Shown here: one piece after another, positions 11,710 through 23,173 of the stretch
Layout: each line of letters begins with the position of its first letter
How positions within the stretch are numbered: the first letter of the stretch is position 1
Source: Trichopria drosophilae
Lineage: Eukaryota > Arthropoda > Insecta > Hymenoptera > Diapriidae
DNA: 64,000 bases
Direction of reading: 5' to 3'
NCBI GenBank assembly: GCA_030407085.1
Contig: CM059587.1
Span: 104,677,501 to 104,741,500, forward strand
Translations under genes and position numbers: made by a program
The notes under the pieces: generated by a model
What the model saw: only the letters and a program-made list of their open reading frames with translations
Told to the model about the DNA's origin: nothing
Database searches by the model: none

Positions 11710-12404
11710 ATGGATATCGAAGATACCGAAGACCCTTATCTAATAATCGATCAAGAAGAAGATGAACTCTTGAACGAAGCCATTTGTTGCAATAAAGATT
11801 TCGATGCTAAAGAAACCGAGACTGAAAATTCTACCCACTTAGAAAAGGAGGATACGAATGCATTAAAAAATAACCAATCCTCGCCCAAAGAAAACCAAAC
11901 GGTAGAAAAAGAACAGAACTCGACGTCGAGTGAAGAAAATAATTCACAGTTGCGTAAGAGATCTCGAGAAGGGAGAAATGAAAATGACGAAAACGGTAAA
12001 GTATTTCGAAACAGGCGCAATAGTAATTCTAGTTCCAGTACGATTTCAAATACTGAAAAGAAAGTTTCTGAAACAGAAACAGACCCTGCAGTGCTGGCAC
12101 GCAGACAAAAAGACATTGATTATGGAAAAAACACTATAGGTTACGACACCTACATACAAATGGTTCCGAAGTAAGTAAAATTCAATAAAACTGTCTATAA
12201 TTTTATTTACATTTCGTTAACATTGTTGGTAATTTCATTTACAGAGACAGGCGTACAGCGAACCATCCGAGAACACCACCGATGCATACAAAATACAGCA
12301 GACGAGGTTGGGATGGTATGGTAAAGTTATGGAGGAAACAACTTCACTTGTGGGATCCACCTGGCGAATCGAAACCTGATGATAGCGACCATAACGAATC
12401 ATAA
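11710..12404 (+). CDS. SLBP: Histone RNA hairpin-binding protein (SLBP)
   Basis: Binds the 3' stem-loop of replication-dependent histone mRNAs and directs their processing and translation. Exons 11710-12170 and 12245-12404, joined at a phase-2 GT-AG intron (GTAAGT donor, ATTTACAG acceptor), give 206 residues. Residues 1-124 are acidic and low-complexity, with a basic nuclear-signal-like cluster (RKRSREGR). Residues 125-193 are the RNA-binding domain: [20 protein letters not shown], then YSRRGWD and [11 protein letters not shown], all signature blocks of the family. The tail after DPP is 13 residues and acidic. The usual TPNK phosphorylation motif reads TPPM here. The in-frame stop at 11698 and A at -3 support the start. 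Confidence 0.95.
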
Positions 12405-12458
12405 CCTTTTAAATGTATTTGTAAGGCGTATAAATGAAATACTATTTACCATTTTTCT

Positions 12459-12464
12459 AATAAA
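12459..12464 (+). terminator. SLBP polyadenylation signal
   Basis: Canonical AATAAA 55 bp after the SLBP stop. Cleavage would fall near 12475-12490, very close to the stop codon of the convergent gene at 12527. Confidence 0.7.
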
Positions 12465-12526
12465 TTATTTCCTTGTCTTGGGAACTTTGTACATTTTTTA
12501 AAAACTTCATAATTATACAATTTTTT

Positions 12527-13571
12527 TTAAACTTTCGCTTGTAATTGTTTCAATATTGCATCAAGTTTCTGTTGAGTCTTGTCCTCCATTATTTCTATCC
12601 TCTTAATCAGTCTTTTTTCTAAATTAATTAATTTATTATCTATGTACGTTTGCAAATCGTCTTCCCTTTTTTGAGAGCCGTTGCAATTCGGACTTGCGTC
12701 TTTACTTTTACTTTGATTATCGTTACTCTGGCGAACTTCTTTTGTGGCACGAGGTAGACGAGAATTTAAATTCAAGTCTTTAAATTTGTTTAAACACGAA
12801 CCTAACTCTTCTAAAGTGTCATACTTTTGGTCAGAGTCGAAAGTTTGTAAGAGTTTCTTGGCCATGTCTAAACGTTCCGACTTTCCGTTGGCATTTAATA
12901 AATAGTTGTCGATTACGTCCATATTGAACATGTTCATTTTAGGCTTCGCTGCCACTTCCGTTAGAACGAGACGTATTGCGTACAGCCACATTTTAGAATC
13001 TCGCTTTTTCCTCCTGACGAACTAAAATAGAAAATGATATCATTTGTTCAAAATACTAGGGTATATTTTATTTACATTTATACTAGCTTCTGCCGAAGGA
13101 GGATCGAATGACGTCTCTCCGATGTAAGTTGCATGATCGTCGAATTCGTCAATGAAATCTGCGAACACAGTACTAGCATATTCTCCGGCTTGTTTGAAGA
13201 ATTCTAAAACTGACGCTTCTGATACGATAGCGATTTGAGCAATTTTTTGCCCGTTTGTAAGTCGCAAATCGAGTTTAAAAGTGTCTCCGGCTGATTTTGA
13301 CCTGAGTAAGATGCAAGTATCCAAAGATACTACTTCGTCCAATTTAATTCTATAAACAATTATATTTATTAACACTAAGGAGCAAAAAATGTAATGTACA
13401 AATGATAAACACATACGTTAATTCTGGTTTTGATATCAAAACGGTAGTTATAGCGTCCTTAATTTTTTTGCCATGAACAACTTCGCAATTTGACGAAACT
13501 TCTATAAAAGATTTGTCCTCTTTTCCTACTTCATTTTTCTCGGTTTTAACATCACATTTTGCTGTTTCCAT
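12527..13571 (-). CDS. ATPase PAAT-like protein (C10orf88 family)
   Basis: Three exons on the - strand: 13571-13417, 13349-13076 and 13021-12527, with GT-AG introns in phases 2 and 0, giving 307 residues. The middle has the pattern I associate with PAAT, a human protein linked to mitochondrial ABC transporters: a beta-rich segment with IAIVSEASVLEFF and GEYASTVFADF, then FVRRKKRDSKMWLYAIRLVL across the second junction. The C-terminal 40 residues are a charged heptad-like coiled coil (LINLEKRLIKRIEIMEDK). A second ATG 42 bp upstream in the same exon would add 14 residues; I chose the inner one because the extension looks like leader. The intron joins are firm; the family name is less so and needs a profile search. 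It converges on SLBP. Confidence 0.75.
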
Positions 13572-14234
13572 TATTAAAATATAACAAGAAACAACCCTCC
13601 GCACATTTTTCACTGAAGATTTATAGAATAATTGTTTGTTCCCTGCCGCTCACTAATTTCAAGTACTGAAACATTAACAAATTTTTATTAACGTCGACAA
13701 ATAGTTGAATTATGAACTTAGATTTAAAACATAACTGAAAACGTACAACGAATTTTCACGTTCAGATTGCGAATTATTGCGGTGTGGTGAACTTTGCGAA
13801 GTTGAGGTTAGGAAAACTACGCACACATTGTAGGACGTGTATGTGCATATGCGCTTCTGCGAACATGTACAAATGTGACGTCATAGAATTTCTTGCAAGA
13901 CGACAATAGGGTGGTGTTGAGGGTGACTTGTATACATATCTATAAACGTATTGTTATATGTAAACAAATGTATTTGCTGCTGTAGAAAGGAACCATCAAA
14001 TTTGACAAATATTCATTTTAATGCCAACGAATGGCTCGTATTCAAATACGAAATTGTTATAATCTCTGCTACAACAATAAAAAAAATTGGCCATCTGTCG
14101 AAAAAATTATACTGTTTTGGAAACATTCGAAATTTGCGGCTATGCATAAATGGCGAAGAACGCCATCTATCGAAGATTAATATTTTCTTCTTCTTTGATT
14201 TTTTCGAAAGTGAAATATCTCTTCAAATGTTTCT
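13572..14234 (-). other. Upstream region of the PAAT-like gene
   Basis: Non-coding. It should hold the promoter on the - strand; the clearest element is the CRE-type palindrome listed separately. The 95-codon + strand ORF at 13951-14238 is compositionally ordinary AT-rich sequence. Confidence 0.4.
13876..13883. promoter_or_regulatory. CRE-like palindrome TGACGTCA
   Basis: A perfect TGACGTCA about 305 bp upstream of the PAAT-like start, in a locally less AT-rich patch. It matches the CREB/ATF consensus; function is inferred. Confidence 0.4.
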
Positions 14235-14238
14235 TTAA

Positions 14239-17200
14239 CCCGTAAAGTCCCAAAACGGCATAATATTCCACCCGTTTTTCAACATACGACTACAGACCCA
14301 ATTAATATGATGAATCTTAATTGAATTGTATTTCCTGAAGTATTTTTTTGTGCTCTTTGCAAATCCGTCGTTATTTTTGCTCTATCTCTCTTAGATTTTT
14401 CAGTATAGCGGTGTTTTCCTGAAAAAACGCGTTAATTTTAAATTTTTACTTTGATCAATCGCGATTTACATTCAGTTAAACAGCTCAGTTTTGCTCCAAA
14501 TTCTGTATCGGGTGGAATTTTTTGTTGTACTTTAAGGTTTTATTGGTATTTTTTAAAAATTCAAGATGGCGGTTGATTGGCATGTCGAGTTGTAACGAAA
14601 TTTCTTATTATTTTCTCAAAAATGATTGGCTTACAACAGAAGTTGGTATACTACAGGTTTTGAGGTCGCTGAATCCGAATCTAAAATCAGATTTGCGAAA
14701 TTCAAAGTGGCGGATCCAATATGGCGGACTAAACTTCGATAAAATGTTTGCAACAAAAAATGAGATATTACTGTTCTAGAGGTCGCTAAATCCGAGAAAG
14801 AAATCAGATTTTCGAAATTCAAAATGGCGGATCCAATATGGCGGACCAAATTTCGCTAATATAAGGCGCAGAAAGTGGACTTGGGTAATTTTTATGAGAC
14901 TTTTACAAGCCTCAATAACTAATGCAACAGTTCTGTGGAATCTTTGTTGTTGAAAGGGACAAGAAGTTAGTGGGAAAGATGTCTATATGGAGGTCAATAA
15001 ATGCTATCGTAGCAAAAAAGGAAAGAGCAATCTTTCTACTTATAACAATGTAACGCGATCCAGAGGAAAATGCTTCGGCTTACAACAGAAGTTGGTATAC
15101 TACAGGTTTTGAGGTCACTGAATTTGAATCTAAAATCAGATTTGCGAAATTCGGAATGGCGGATCCAATATGGCGGACCAAACTTCGCAAAAATGTTTGG
15201 ATTGCAACAAAAATTGAGATATTACCGTCCAAGAGGTCGCTAAATCCTTAACTAATATCAGATTTTTGAAATTAAAAATGGCGGATCAAATTTTTTCTAA
15301 AATGTTTGGATTACAGTAAATAATGGTATATTACAGTTTTTAACCCATTAAGTCCCAAAACGGCAAAATTTGTAGCTTACGTTTTAGCTCAGAAAACTTT
15401 GTGAAAAAGTAAGAAAATCTTTTGGAAAATACCCAACCCTACTATTTTCGGGTATGCTCTACACGATAGAACGGTTTACAAATTTAAAAAATTTGATTTT
15501 CAATTGTTAATTAACAATTTAGAAAAAAAATACGAATTTTTTATGAAAAATTTTTTATTAATCAAAAATTTAAGTGGAAAGGAATTTTTTATTTTTGTCA
15601 CAAATATGCACAAAGGTGCACAAAATACCTTAGCTTTACAACCAGCTTTGGCTTTTTATCGTACGATTTTTTTAAACAAGATGGTTGCCAAAAAACGAAA
15701 GCTAAAAAATCAAACGTTCAGTTTACTATTGTTTTTGACGTTTTTTCATTGGAATCGTTCAATTTTATTCAATTATTTCAGTACTTAAATATAATATTTG
15801 TTTTTTAAATAACTATAAAAATGGTTAAATATGAAATATAATGTTTTTAAGGTTTTTTTGCGGTTTCTCGTTAATATTTCAACAGAAACTAATGCAAAAA
15901 CCTGAATATCGTTGAATTTCGAAATACTGATTAAACATCTGTTACTTTTAGGGTAAAATGCATAATATAGACATAGACATAGACATTGGTCAGATTTACT
16001 TGCCACTTTATGCCACCATTTGGCTAATCGTGCAAGGTTCATCATCATCCCACACAGGACGACGCAACATATATACAATTCACATAAAACCGTAAAAAAC
16101 GACTTTTTAAAACCTTAAAAACATTATTTTTCATATTTAACACTTTTTGTACTTATTTAAGTATATTTTTACTGAAATAATTGAATAATTTGCACGGTTC
16201 CAAAAATAGTAGTAAAATGAACGTTTGATTTTTTAGCTTTCGTTTTTTGACCGCCATTTTGTTTAAAAAAATCGTACGATAAAAAGCCAAAGCTGGTTGT
16301 AAAGCTTAGATATTTTGTGCACCTTTGTGCATATTTGCAACAAAAATAAAAAATTCCTTTCCACTCAAATTTTTGATTGATAAAAATTTTTCATAAAAAA
16401 TTCGTATTTTTTTTTCTAAATTGTTAATTAACAATTGAAAATCAAATTTTTAAAATTTGTAAACCATTCTATCGTGTAGAGCATACCCGAAAATAGTAGG
16501 TTTGGGTATTTTCCAAAAGATTTTCTAACTTTTTCACAAAGTTTTCTGAACTAAAACGTAAGCTACAAATTTTGCCTTTTTGGGACTTAATGGGTTAACG
16601 TAGCTAACTTCTTTGAAAAATACAAGTAAACCATTTTCTATTTACTTTTTTTTTTAAAGAGGCAGAAATCTTTCAACAAAAAATTGTCTTTTTGTCTATT
16701 TCCGTTTTTAGCAACACCCAGGATCAACGACGTGGACGTAACGGAGATATATGATCTCGTTTGGGTGCTTCATTTTCGTGAGTCCCTCGCACGATGCATC
16801 TTGGAGCTCAATCTTGAAACTCTTCTCGATTATTCTATTATTTCCCACGATACTTTCTAAAACATGTAAAACAAAAAATATGCATTGCAATCTATACAAG
16901 TTCTGGTTGGTCTTTGAGAACAACCTTCAAACGAGCATTTTCCTCTGGATCGCGTTCCATTTTTATAAGTAGAAAGATTGCTCTTTCCTTTTTTGCTACG
17001 ATAGCATTTATTGACCTCCATATAGACATCTTTCCCACTAACTTCTTGTCCCTTTCAACAACAAAGATTCCACAGAACTGTTGCATTAGTTATTGAGGCT
17101 TGTAAAAGTCTCATAAAAATTACCCAAGTCCACTTTCTGCACCTTATATTAGCGAAATTTTGTCCGCCATTTTGAATTTCGAAAATCTGATTTCTTTCTC

Positions 17201-17753
17201 GGATTTAGCGACCTCTAGAACAGTAATATCTCATTTTTTGTTGCAAACATTTTATCGAAGTTTAGTCCGCCATATTGGATCTGCCATTTTGAATTTCGCA
17301 AATCTCATTTTAGATTCGGATTCAGCGACCTCAAAACCTGTAGTATACCAACTTCTGTTGTAAGCCAATCATTTTTGAGAAAATAATAATAAATTTCGTT
17401 ACAATTCGACATGCCAATCAACCGCCATCTTGAATTTTTAAAAAATACCAATAAAACCTTATAGTACAACAAAAAATTCCACCCGATACAGAATTTGGAG
17501 CAAAACTGAGCTGTTTAACTGAATGTAAATCGCGATTGATCAAAGTAAAAATTTAAAATTAACACGTTTTTTCAGGAAAACACCGCTATACTGAAAAATC
17601 TAAGAGAGATAGTGCAAAAATAACGACGGATTAGCAAAGAGCACAAAAATATACTTCAGGAAACACAATTCAATTAAGATTCATCTGCGAATTGGATCTG
17701 TAGTCGTATGTTGAAAAACGAGTGGAATTTATGCCGTTTTGGGACTTTACGGG
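14239..17753. mobile_element. Giant foldback element, TTAA target, CCC termini (piggyBac-like ends)
   Basis: TTAA flanks both ends (14235-14238, 17754-17757). Both termini begin CCCGTAAAGTCCCAAAACGG read inward. The arms (about 14239-15076 and 16935-17753) are over 800 bp each and close to 90% alike by eye. TTAA plus CCC ends are the piggyBac pattern, but no transposase ORF is present. The arms contain several AAAATGGCGGATC/CAATATGGCGGA motifs and a small mirrored ORF. The centre is filled partly by a second element of the same type. Confidence 0.8.
15344..16594. mobile_element. Second TTAA/CCC foldback nested in the first
   Basis: TTAA at 15340-15343 and 16595-16598; termini CCCATTAAGTCCCAAAACGG (left) and its near-complement (right). 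Arms of about 450-500 bp each flank a loop near 15850-16090. It shares AAGTCCCAAAACGGCA with the outer element, so the two are related families. The ORFs at 15504 and 15785 are shadows of the arms. Confidence 0.8.
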
Positions 17754-20700
17754 TTAATTTGAAACATTTAACGATAACTGCAACGTCACACGTGTGAAAT
17801 TTATGTTTTATCCACATATTAAAATGTATACGACTTTTATGAAATACTATAAAAGAACAGCATTTTTAGTAAATTTATAAAATTACAGTATATACTATTA
17901 ATTTTTTTAAACCTAGTTGAATAAGGCTACTTTTGTGGAAATTATCACGTGATTGTACAATCAATATATATATTTAACAAATAGTAACCTATAACGAAAA
18001 ATGTGAATTAAAAATAATTAATTCGTTTTTCCATTTCACATTTTTTTTTAACTTCTGTACGTAAGACATCAATTATAGTCAGACAACAACTAGTTCCCAA
18101 CTTTCTTTCATATTTACTAGGAGAAATTAAACATAAAAAGTGTTCAAAAAGTACGGAATGGAGTACATATTTAAAAAAAAAATCATTTTCAAATTTACAT
18201 TTACTAGCGTAGATTACTTATCAGCTGAACCGACTGAAATACCCCTGCGCGGGGTTAGTGGTTAACCGAAAACGTAACAATACGCAAAAACTGTAAATTA
18301 AAAACTGTTGAATCAATTTTTAATGTACATTTTTAACGTAAATTACTACCTTACTAGTAGCACTTTCTTCTTTTGTACTTTTTCCATAAGAGCTGTGTAC
18401 AAATTTGCACTCGATCAGTGCAAATTTATTATACATATTAGACACTTTTGCGAAAAGTGCAAACTTATGCAAAAGGCAAAAGCGCTATTAACATTTTTAA
18501 CGTTAGAACCAGATATAATTTCGCGCGGTTACTGGGAACATTCATTAAACGTTTAGTAAATAAAAGTTACAACACCAACGTTGCTTTTAGTACGCTATAA
18601 ATGTCGACAAACCGTTACAAATGAAACGTTTCTGAAGGGAAGAAAACTAGTACTTATTATCTGTTGCATTAATGTTACTTTTGCGTCGTAACATGTGCAA
18701 AGTTAGTATAACCTGGCATTAACGTTTCCTGAATGTTGCAAACGACGTTACGAACGTAACGTTACACGGGGACATCGTGGGCATTTCGGAATGTTCCCTC
18801 AACTTTTCATCAAACGTCACATTGCCAATGTCAGAGGTTGTAAAGATGTTGCTGGATCGTTATTTTGTTTAGAGGGGTTATATATCCAGTAAACGAAGAG
18901 TGATTGAGAAGCAATGAAACTTAAATACTTACTCTTTGCACAACTATTAGTAAGCATATAGGAAGCTTTCAGAAGGTTTCAAAATATATGCATGCAAAGC
19001 ATCATTCGGAATACTAAAGTATTTTGGTTCTGCTAGTTTTTTTCCGAAATTACTGAGGAGCATTCAAGAAGGTCAACAAATAGAATTAAAATTTCAAAAA
19101 TGAATACTTTTCAATCATTCTGAATAATATTTTCGTTGCTGAGCGGTTAAATTTGTTATGTTAATAGTTAATATAAGAATTTTAAATGTATTATAAATGT
19201 TGGGATCATTACGTGACATATTTACGTGCTTACAGTTTCGTCGAAACAGAGATAAACAAACATACACACGGGCAGTCATTCGATTTTCTGCGAATTTTTC
19301 GTCGCATTGTTGACATGCGCAGATCAAACGACATAATTTAATTTAAAATGTATTAACAGTTAGCGAACGCTCCTTGAATGTTAAAATATACAAGTTAATA
19401 TACAATAACTTTGCATGAAAGTGCTGGTATTTTCATCTTAAAGTTACCTGTCGTTTTTTACTTTACAGTTAATGTAAACGGCCTTGAAATTAGCTTACAT
19501 TAACTATTATTAAACAATTTATCTCATTGCATGGATATACAGAGAAAAACACATATTGTTGTGTTTCGACAAAAAAACATGTCCTTTTTTTACTTTTAAT
19601 CTGTTTTTTTTTGTAGAAATGGAGCCAATTTTACACTTTCTGACATTGGATTCGAAATCAGCGGAGAAAAATATGTGGTATTATACTGACAAGTGTATCG
19701 TCAAAAAAGCTGTTTTTTTTCTTTTGCAGTACATAATTTAATTTGTGCTAATATAATATATTTGATTTCGGATTCGAATTCATCGGAAAAATACATTGTA
19801 GTCACTTGACAAACAACTTTTTTCCCTTTACTTAGTGATTTTGAGTAGTTTATTCTACTTTTTCTCCCACATTGACGTCACTTTGAACATTTCGATTTCT
19901 GCATTCGGATTAAAGGGAGAAAATGCATAGAAATACCAAACAGTAGTGAATCTGTAAACGACGTTTACTTTTTAGATGTTTATCCATGTTGTGTAGCATT
20001 TTTTGACGTTTTGCTCAAAACCTTGAAACATTCCGACAGGTTCGAGTGGTTATTTGAATTCAGCAGAAAAATTTTTGGGAAAAAAATTGGACAAAAATTT
20101 GTTACCTTAAATCAGCGATTTGGTTCGTATAGAAATACTTTTAATGACTTTATTGCAAAAATGGTAAAAGAATGATAAATATATTTTATAGCAAAACTTG
20201 TAAAAAGTATGGTAATTCTTTTCGTTTCGACTTCGTCGCCTGACATCCCTAGAAACGTAAAATTTTTAATTAAACATTGGTAGGGCATAAAACGTCAACT
20301 ACATTTACAATTCTCACTTAAAACATTATCGATTACTTGTTTAAAATTTAGTTTCCTCAGATTTTAAATACTGAATATTACATTTTCTTTTGGATAAAAT
20401 AACTTAAAATAACTAATAAAAGTGTATAATCAATTTAATAATAAAATTTTCGAACCGTGTTCCGAATTTAAATTAGTGTTAATCAAAAATTTATGAAAGG
20501 TTACTATAAAGTATAGTTCTTTAACTTCGCAAAGCACAAGGTATAATAAATTTATGTAGCAGTGAAGCCAGTCAAAATGTTGCAGCTGTTACTGAAACAT
20601 CTGGAGTAGACGAATCATTTTACTTCATTGGTCTATTCGATGTGAATACGTGTTGTTGTTAATGTTAAATTAAAATATCACTTGCGAACATTAATTACAA

Positions 20701-21229
20701 ATCTGTCCGAATCTTGTATACATTAATATCAATAATTACGCATCCAAACCTCATTTCGGAAATGACAACGAGACATTAGGAATTTTTAATATGAAATTCC
20801 GAAAATTTGTCATATAATAACAATTAATTTTGTCGATTTTTAGAAAGCTTAAATATTTATTAATGATCCATATAAATAAGCCTCTACATTTATTATTTTT
20901 TATGACGTTTTATTGTTTTCTGATCATATTATTCCATTTCATTTTAACATTCCAGAATTTGTCTGTAGTTTTCAAAAGAGTAATTCGATGGTATATTTTC
21001 GCAGAAAAGATGCACCTCCCGAATGTATGCTACGAGAGGCGCGAAAACTTTTTTTGTACTTTTATTTTGATGCAGAATCGTGTGGCCGCATTGTTACTGT
21101 CATTTTACGTGTTTCACAAAGAAACGCATGATCAATTTTTGACAAAGTGAAACACACATTTTGCTTTCTGAACAATAATTTTGCCTGAGAAATACCATTC
21201 TCTTATAATACATTTGGAATGATGCATTA
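17754..21229. other. Non-coding stretch with repeat fragments
   Basis: Contains a fragment (about 18570-18880) rich in AACGTTAC/GTAACGTT words and ending TGTTTAGAGGGG, resembling the right part of the element at 21230-22816. It also holds three or four diverged tandem units at 19560-20120 marked by GATTCGAAATCAGCGGAGAA-like words. No gene recognised. Confidence 0.45.
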
Positions 21230-22816
21230 CCCGCTAAACATGTAACGTAAATGAAACGTTACATGTTATCCCATTTATGGCAAAAACGTAACGTTTCGTA
21301 ACAACTTCTTGATGCCGTTTACACGACGTTGCACAATATCTAAATACACAAAGCTAATGCGTAACATTACCAGAATGTCACTTTATAACAGTTTTAAAAA
21401 CGTTTTATGGAATCGTTTCTGCAACGTCACAAAATCACCAAGGAAATTTAAAACGTCGCATTCAGGTTCCTAACGTAACATTCATGTAATGTTACGAATG
21501 CAACGTTTCGTAGACATGATTTGTTGCATATCTTCTATCGTTTCGGCCGGTTCCATCTCAGACTTCGCCATCAAGATTCGGAAGCTTTCGAATGCAGCAT
21601 TTATTTTCGTATATTAGCATGATTTACATGCAATCTTTTTCTTCTTATAGTTATTCTTTTTTCTGGTGCATAATATTATTTGCTATTATTAATTTTGTTC
21701 TTTTTATTTCTTATACGTGTGTAACTTAAATACATTGATGTCCATTAAATTCAATATTTTTTTTGTAATATTACTACAAAAATTAATTTAAAATATAGAG
21801 TAATTTGAGGCTGAAACTGCAATGAAGTGAAATTTAACTATTGTTATACTTTACATTTGAAATTGAAACGGGTTTTGTAATATTTAGAGAATGTGCATTT
21901 TATATATACAGTGTATTTATTTTAAAAAACTCGTTCGCTTTTAATATATTTATGTACAAAATTTGTAAATTTCCGTCACTTGTCCGGAAAAATAACTCGC
22001 ACCTTATTATTTTTAATGTAAATTGTATTAAATTTAATTCATAATTTAAAAAGTGGTTCACTTGTGTTAATTTTAATATCCGCGTAATTTCATAACTTAT
22101 TTCCAAGTAGTGCATTTGTAAAATATACGTGTGTCAATTAACTTTACATTTTTTTAAACATTGTCTATTAATCCATTTCGTTTAAAAAAAATATTATACG
22201 GATATCTTAAAAATATTTATTTAAATTACAATAAATTACTACAAAATAGTCAAATAATATTAAAATATTATTATTCCCAATATAGAAATGACGAAATTAA
22301 TTAAACTATCTTGTTTAAACTAAACCCGCATTTATCAAGAAGCCGTCTACGATTGAGTATAAGAGCTCTCGTAATACGTATGGGAGCGTATAGCGTAGTG
22401 GTTAAGACGTCAGCGTTGTAACCGGTATACCCGGGTTCGATCCTCGGTCGGGATGAATTTTTCTTAGATTCCTATAGATTTATTTGCGAGCAAAATTATA
22501 AAACTACATTCTTTCACAACATATCTAACGATACATAAATAATAATAAAATTCGAATTGAATAAAATAATTCGTCGAATTTCTTATAATTTTTATTTATG
22601 ACCGTTTAATGTAACGTTTTTACAACGTTGGATGTATAGTTTTGAAACGTCGCAGGTACGTTACGAATGAAACGTTATTTAAAAACCGTAAATGTGGCAG
22701 GACATTTCTGGTTCCAAGGACGTCCTAAAAATGTTTTTGCAATGAAACAAGTTTGGTCGCATGGTTATAATGCGACGTTTCAAAGATGTTGCTGTAACGG
22801 AATATTGTTTAGCGGG
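21230..22816. mobile_element. CCCGCTAAACA element with TA target duplication
   Basis: Perfect 11-bp terminal inverted repeats CCCGCTAAACA / TGTTTAGCGGG flanked by TA (21228-21229, 22817-22818). Both arms are rich in GTAACGTT/AACGTTAC words that can pair. It carries a tRNA-like sequence at 22382-22455. No transposase. Confidence 0.7.
22382..22455 (+). pseudogene. Degenerate tRNA-like sequence (SINE head or tRNA relic)
   Basis: An A-box-like TAGCGTAGTGG and a B box GGTTCGATCCT sit at tRNA spacing. The T arm pairs well (CCGGG/CTCGG around TTCGATC), but the acceptor strands do not pair and the anticodon stem has two mismatches. It is therefore not a working tRNA; a tRNA-derived SINE promoter or a tRNA pseudogene captured by the surrounding element is likelier. 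Confidence 0.55.
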
Positions 22817-23173
22817 TAGTCATATACTTACCATATTAGTATTATAGTTTATTAATTGTTTCGACTAGATAAATCCAAAAGTACGAAATTCCAAATTTAA
22901 AAATAAAATCCATTGAAATAATTTTTCATTGACATTTTATATTCAAATTTTCCTATTTTCAAGAAATCTTTAATAATAAACAACTGTTTCAGAAATATCA
23001 ACATTGCCAAATTTAGATACATCACTTTTTGTGTGTGATATATATCACTTCCTTTACTTGATAATTTCATTTATAAAAATTAAATTGCGCAGTATTTATC
23101 GACAGAAATGTACTACAGCTACATCATTAATATAATGGTTACAATTAATTTATTATATAACTGTTATAAATAA
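22817..23173. other. Short non-coding spacer
   Basis: AT-rich; nothing recognised. Confidence 0.4.

Noticed and set aside
11751..12116. 121-codon - strand ORF opposite SLBP
   Set aside because: It is the complement of the SLBP acidic, serine-rich exon; the + strand encodes a recognised protein.
22382..22455. Functional tRNA
   Set aside because: The A and B boxes are present but the acceptor stem does not pair and the anticodon stem is mismatched.
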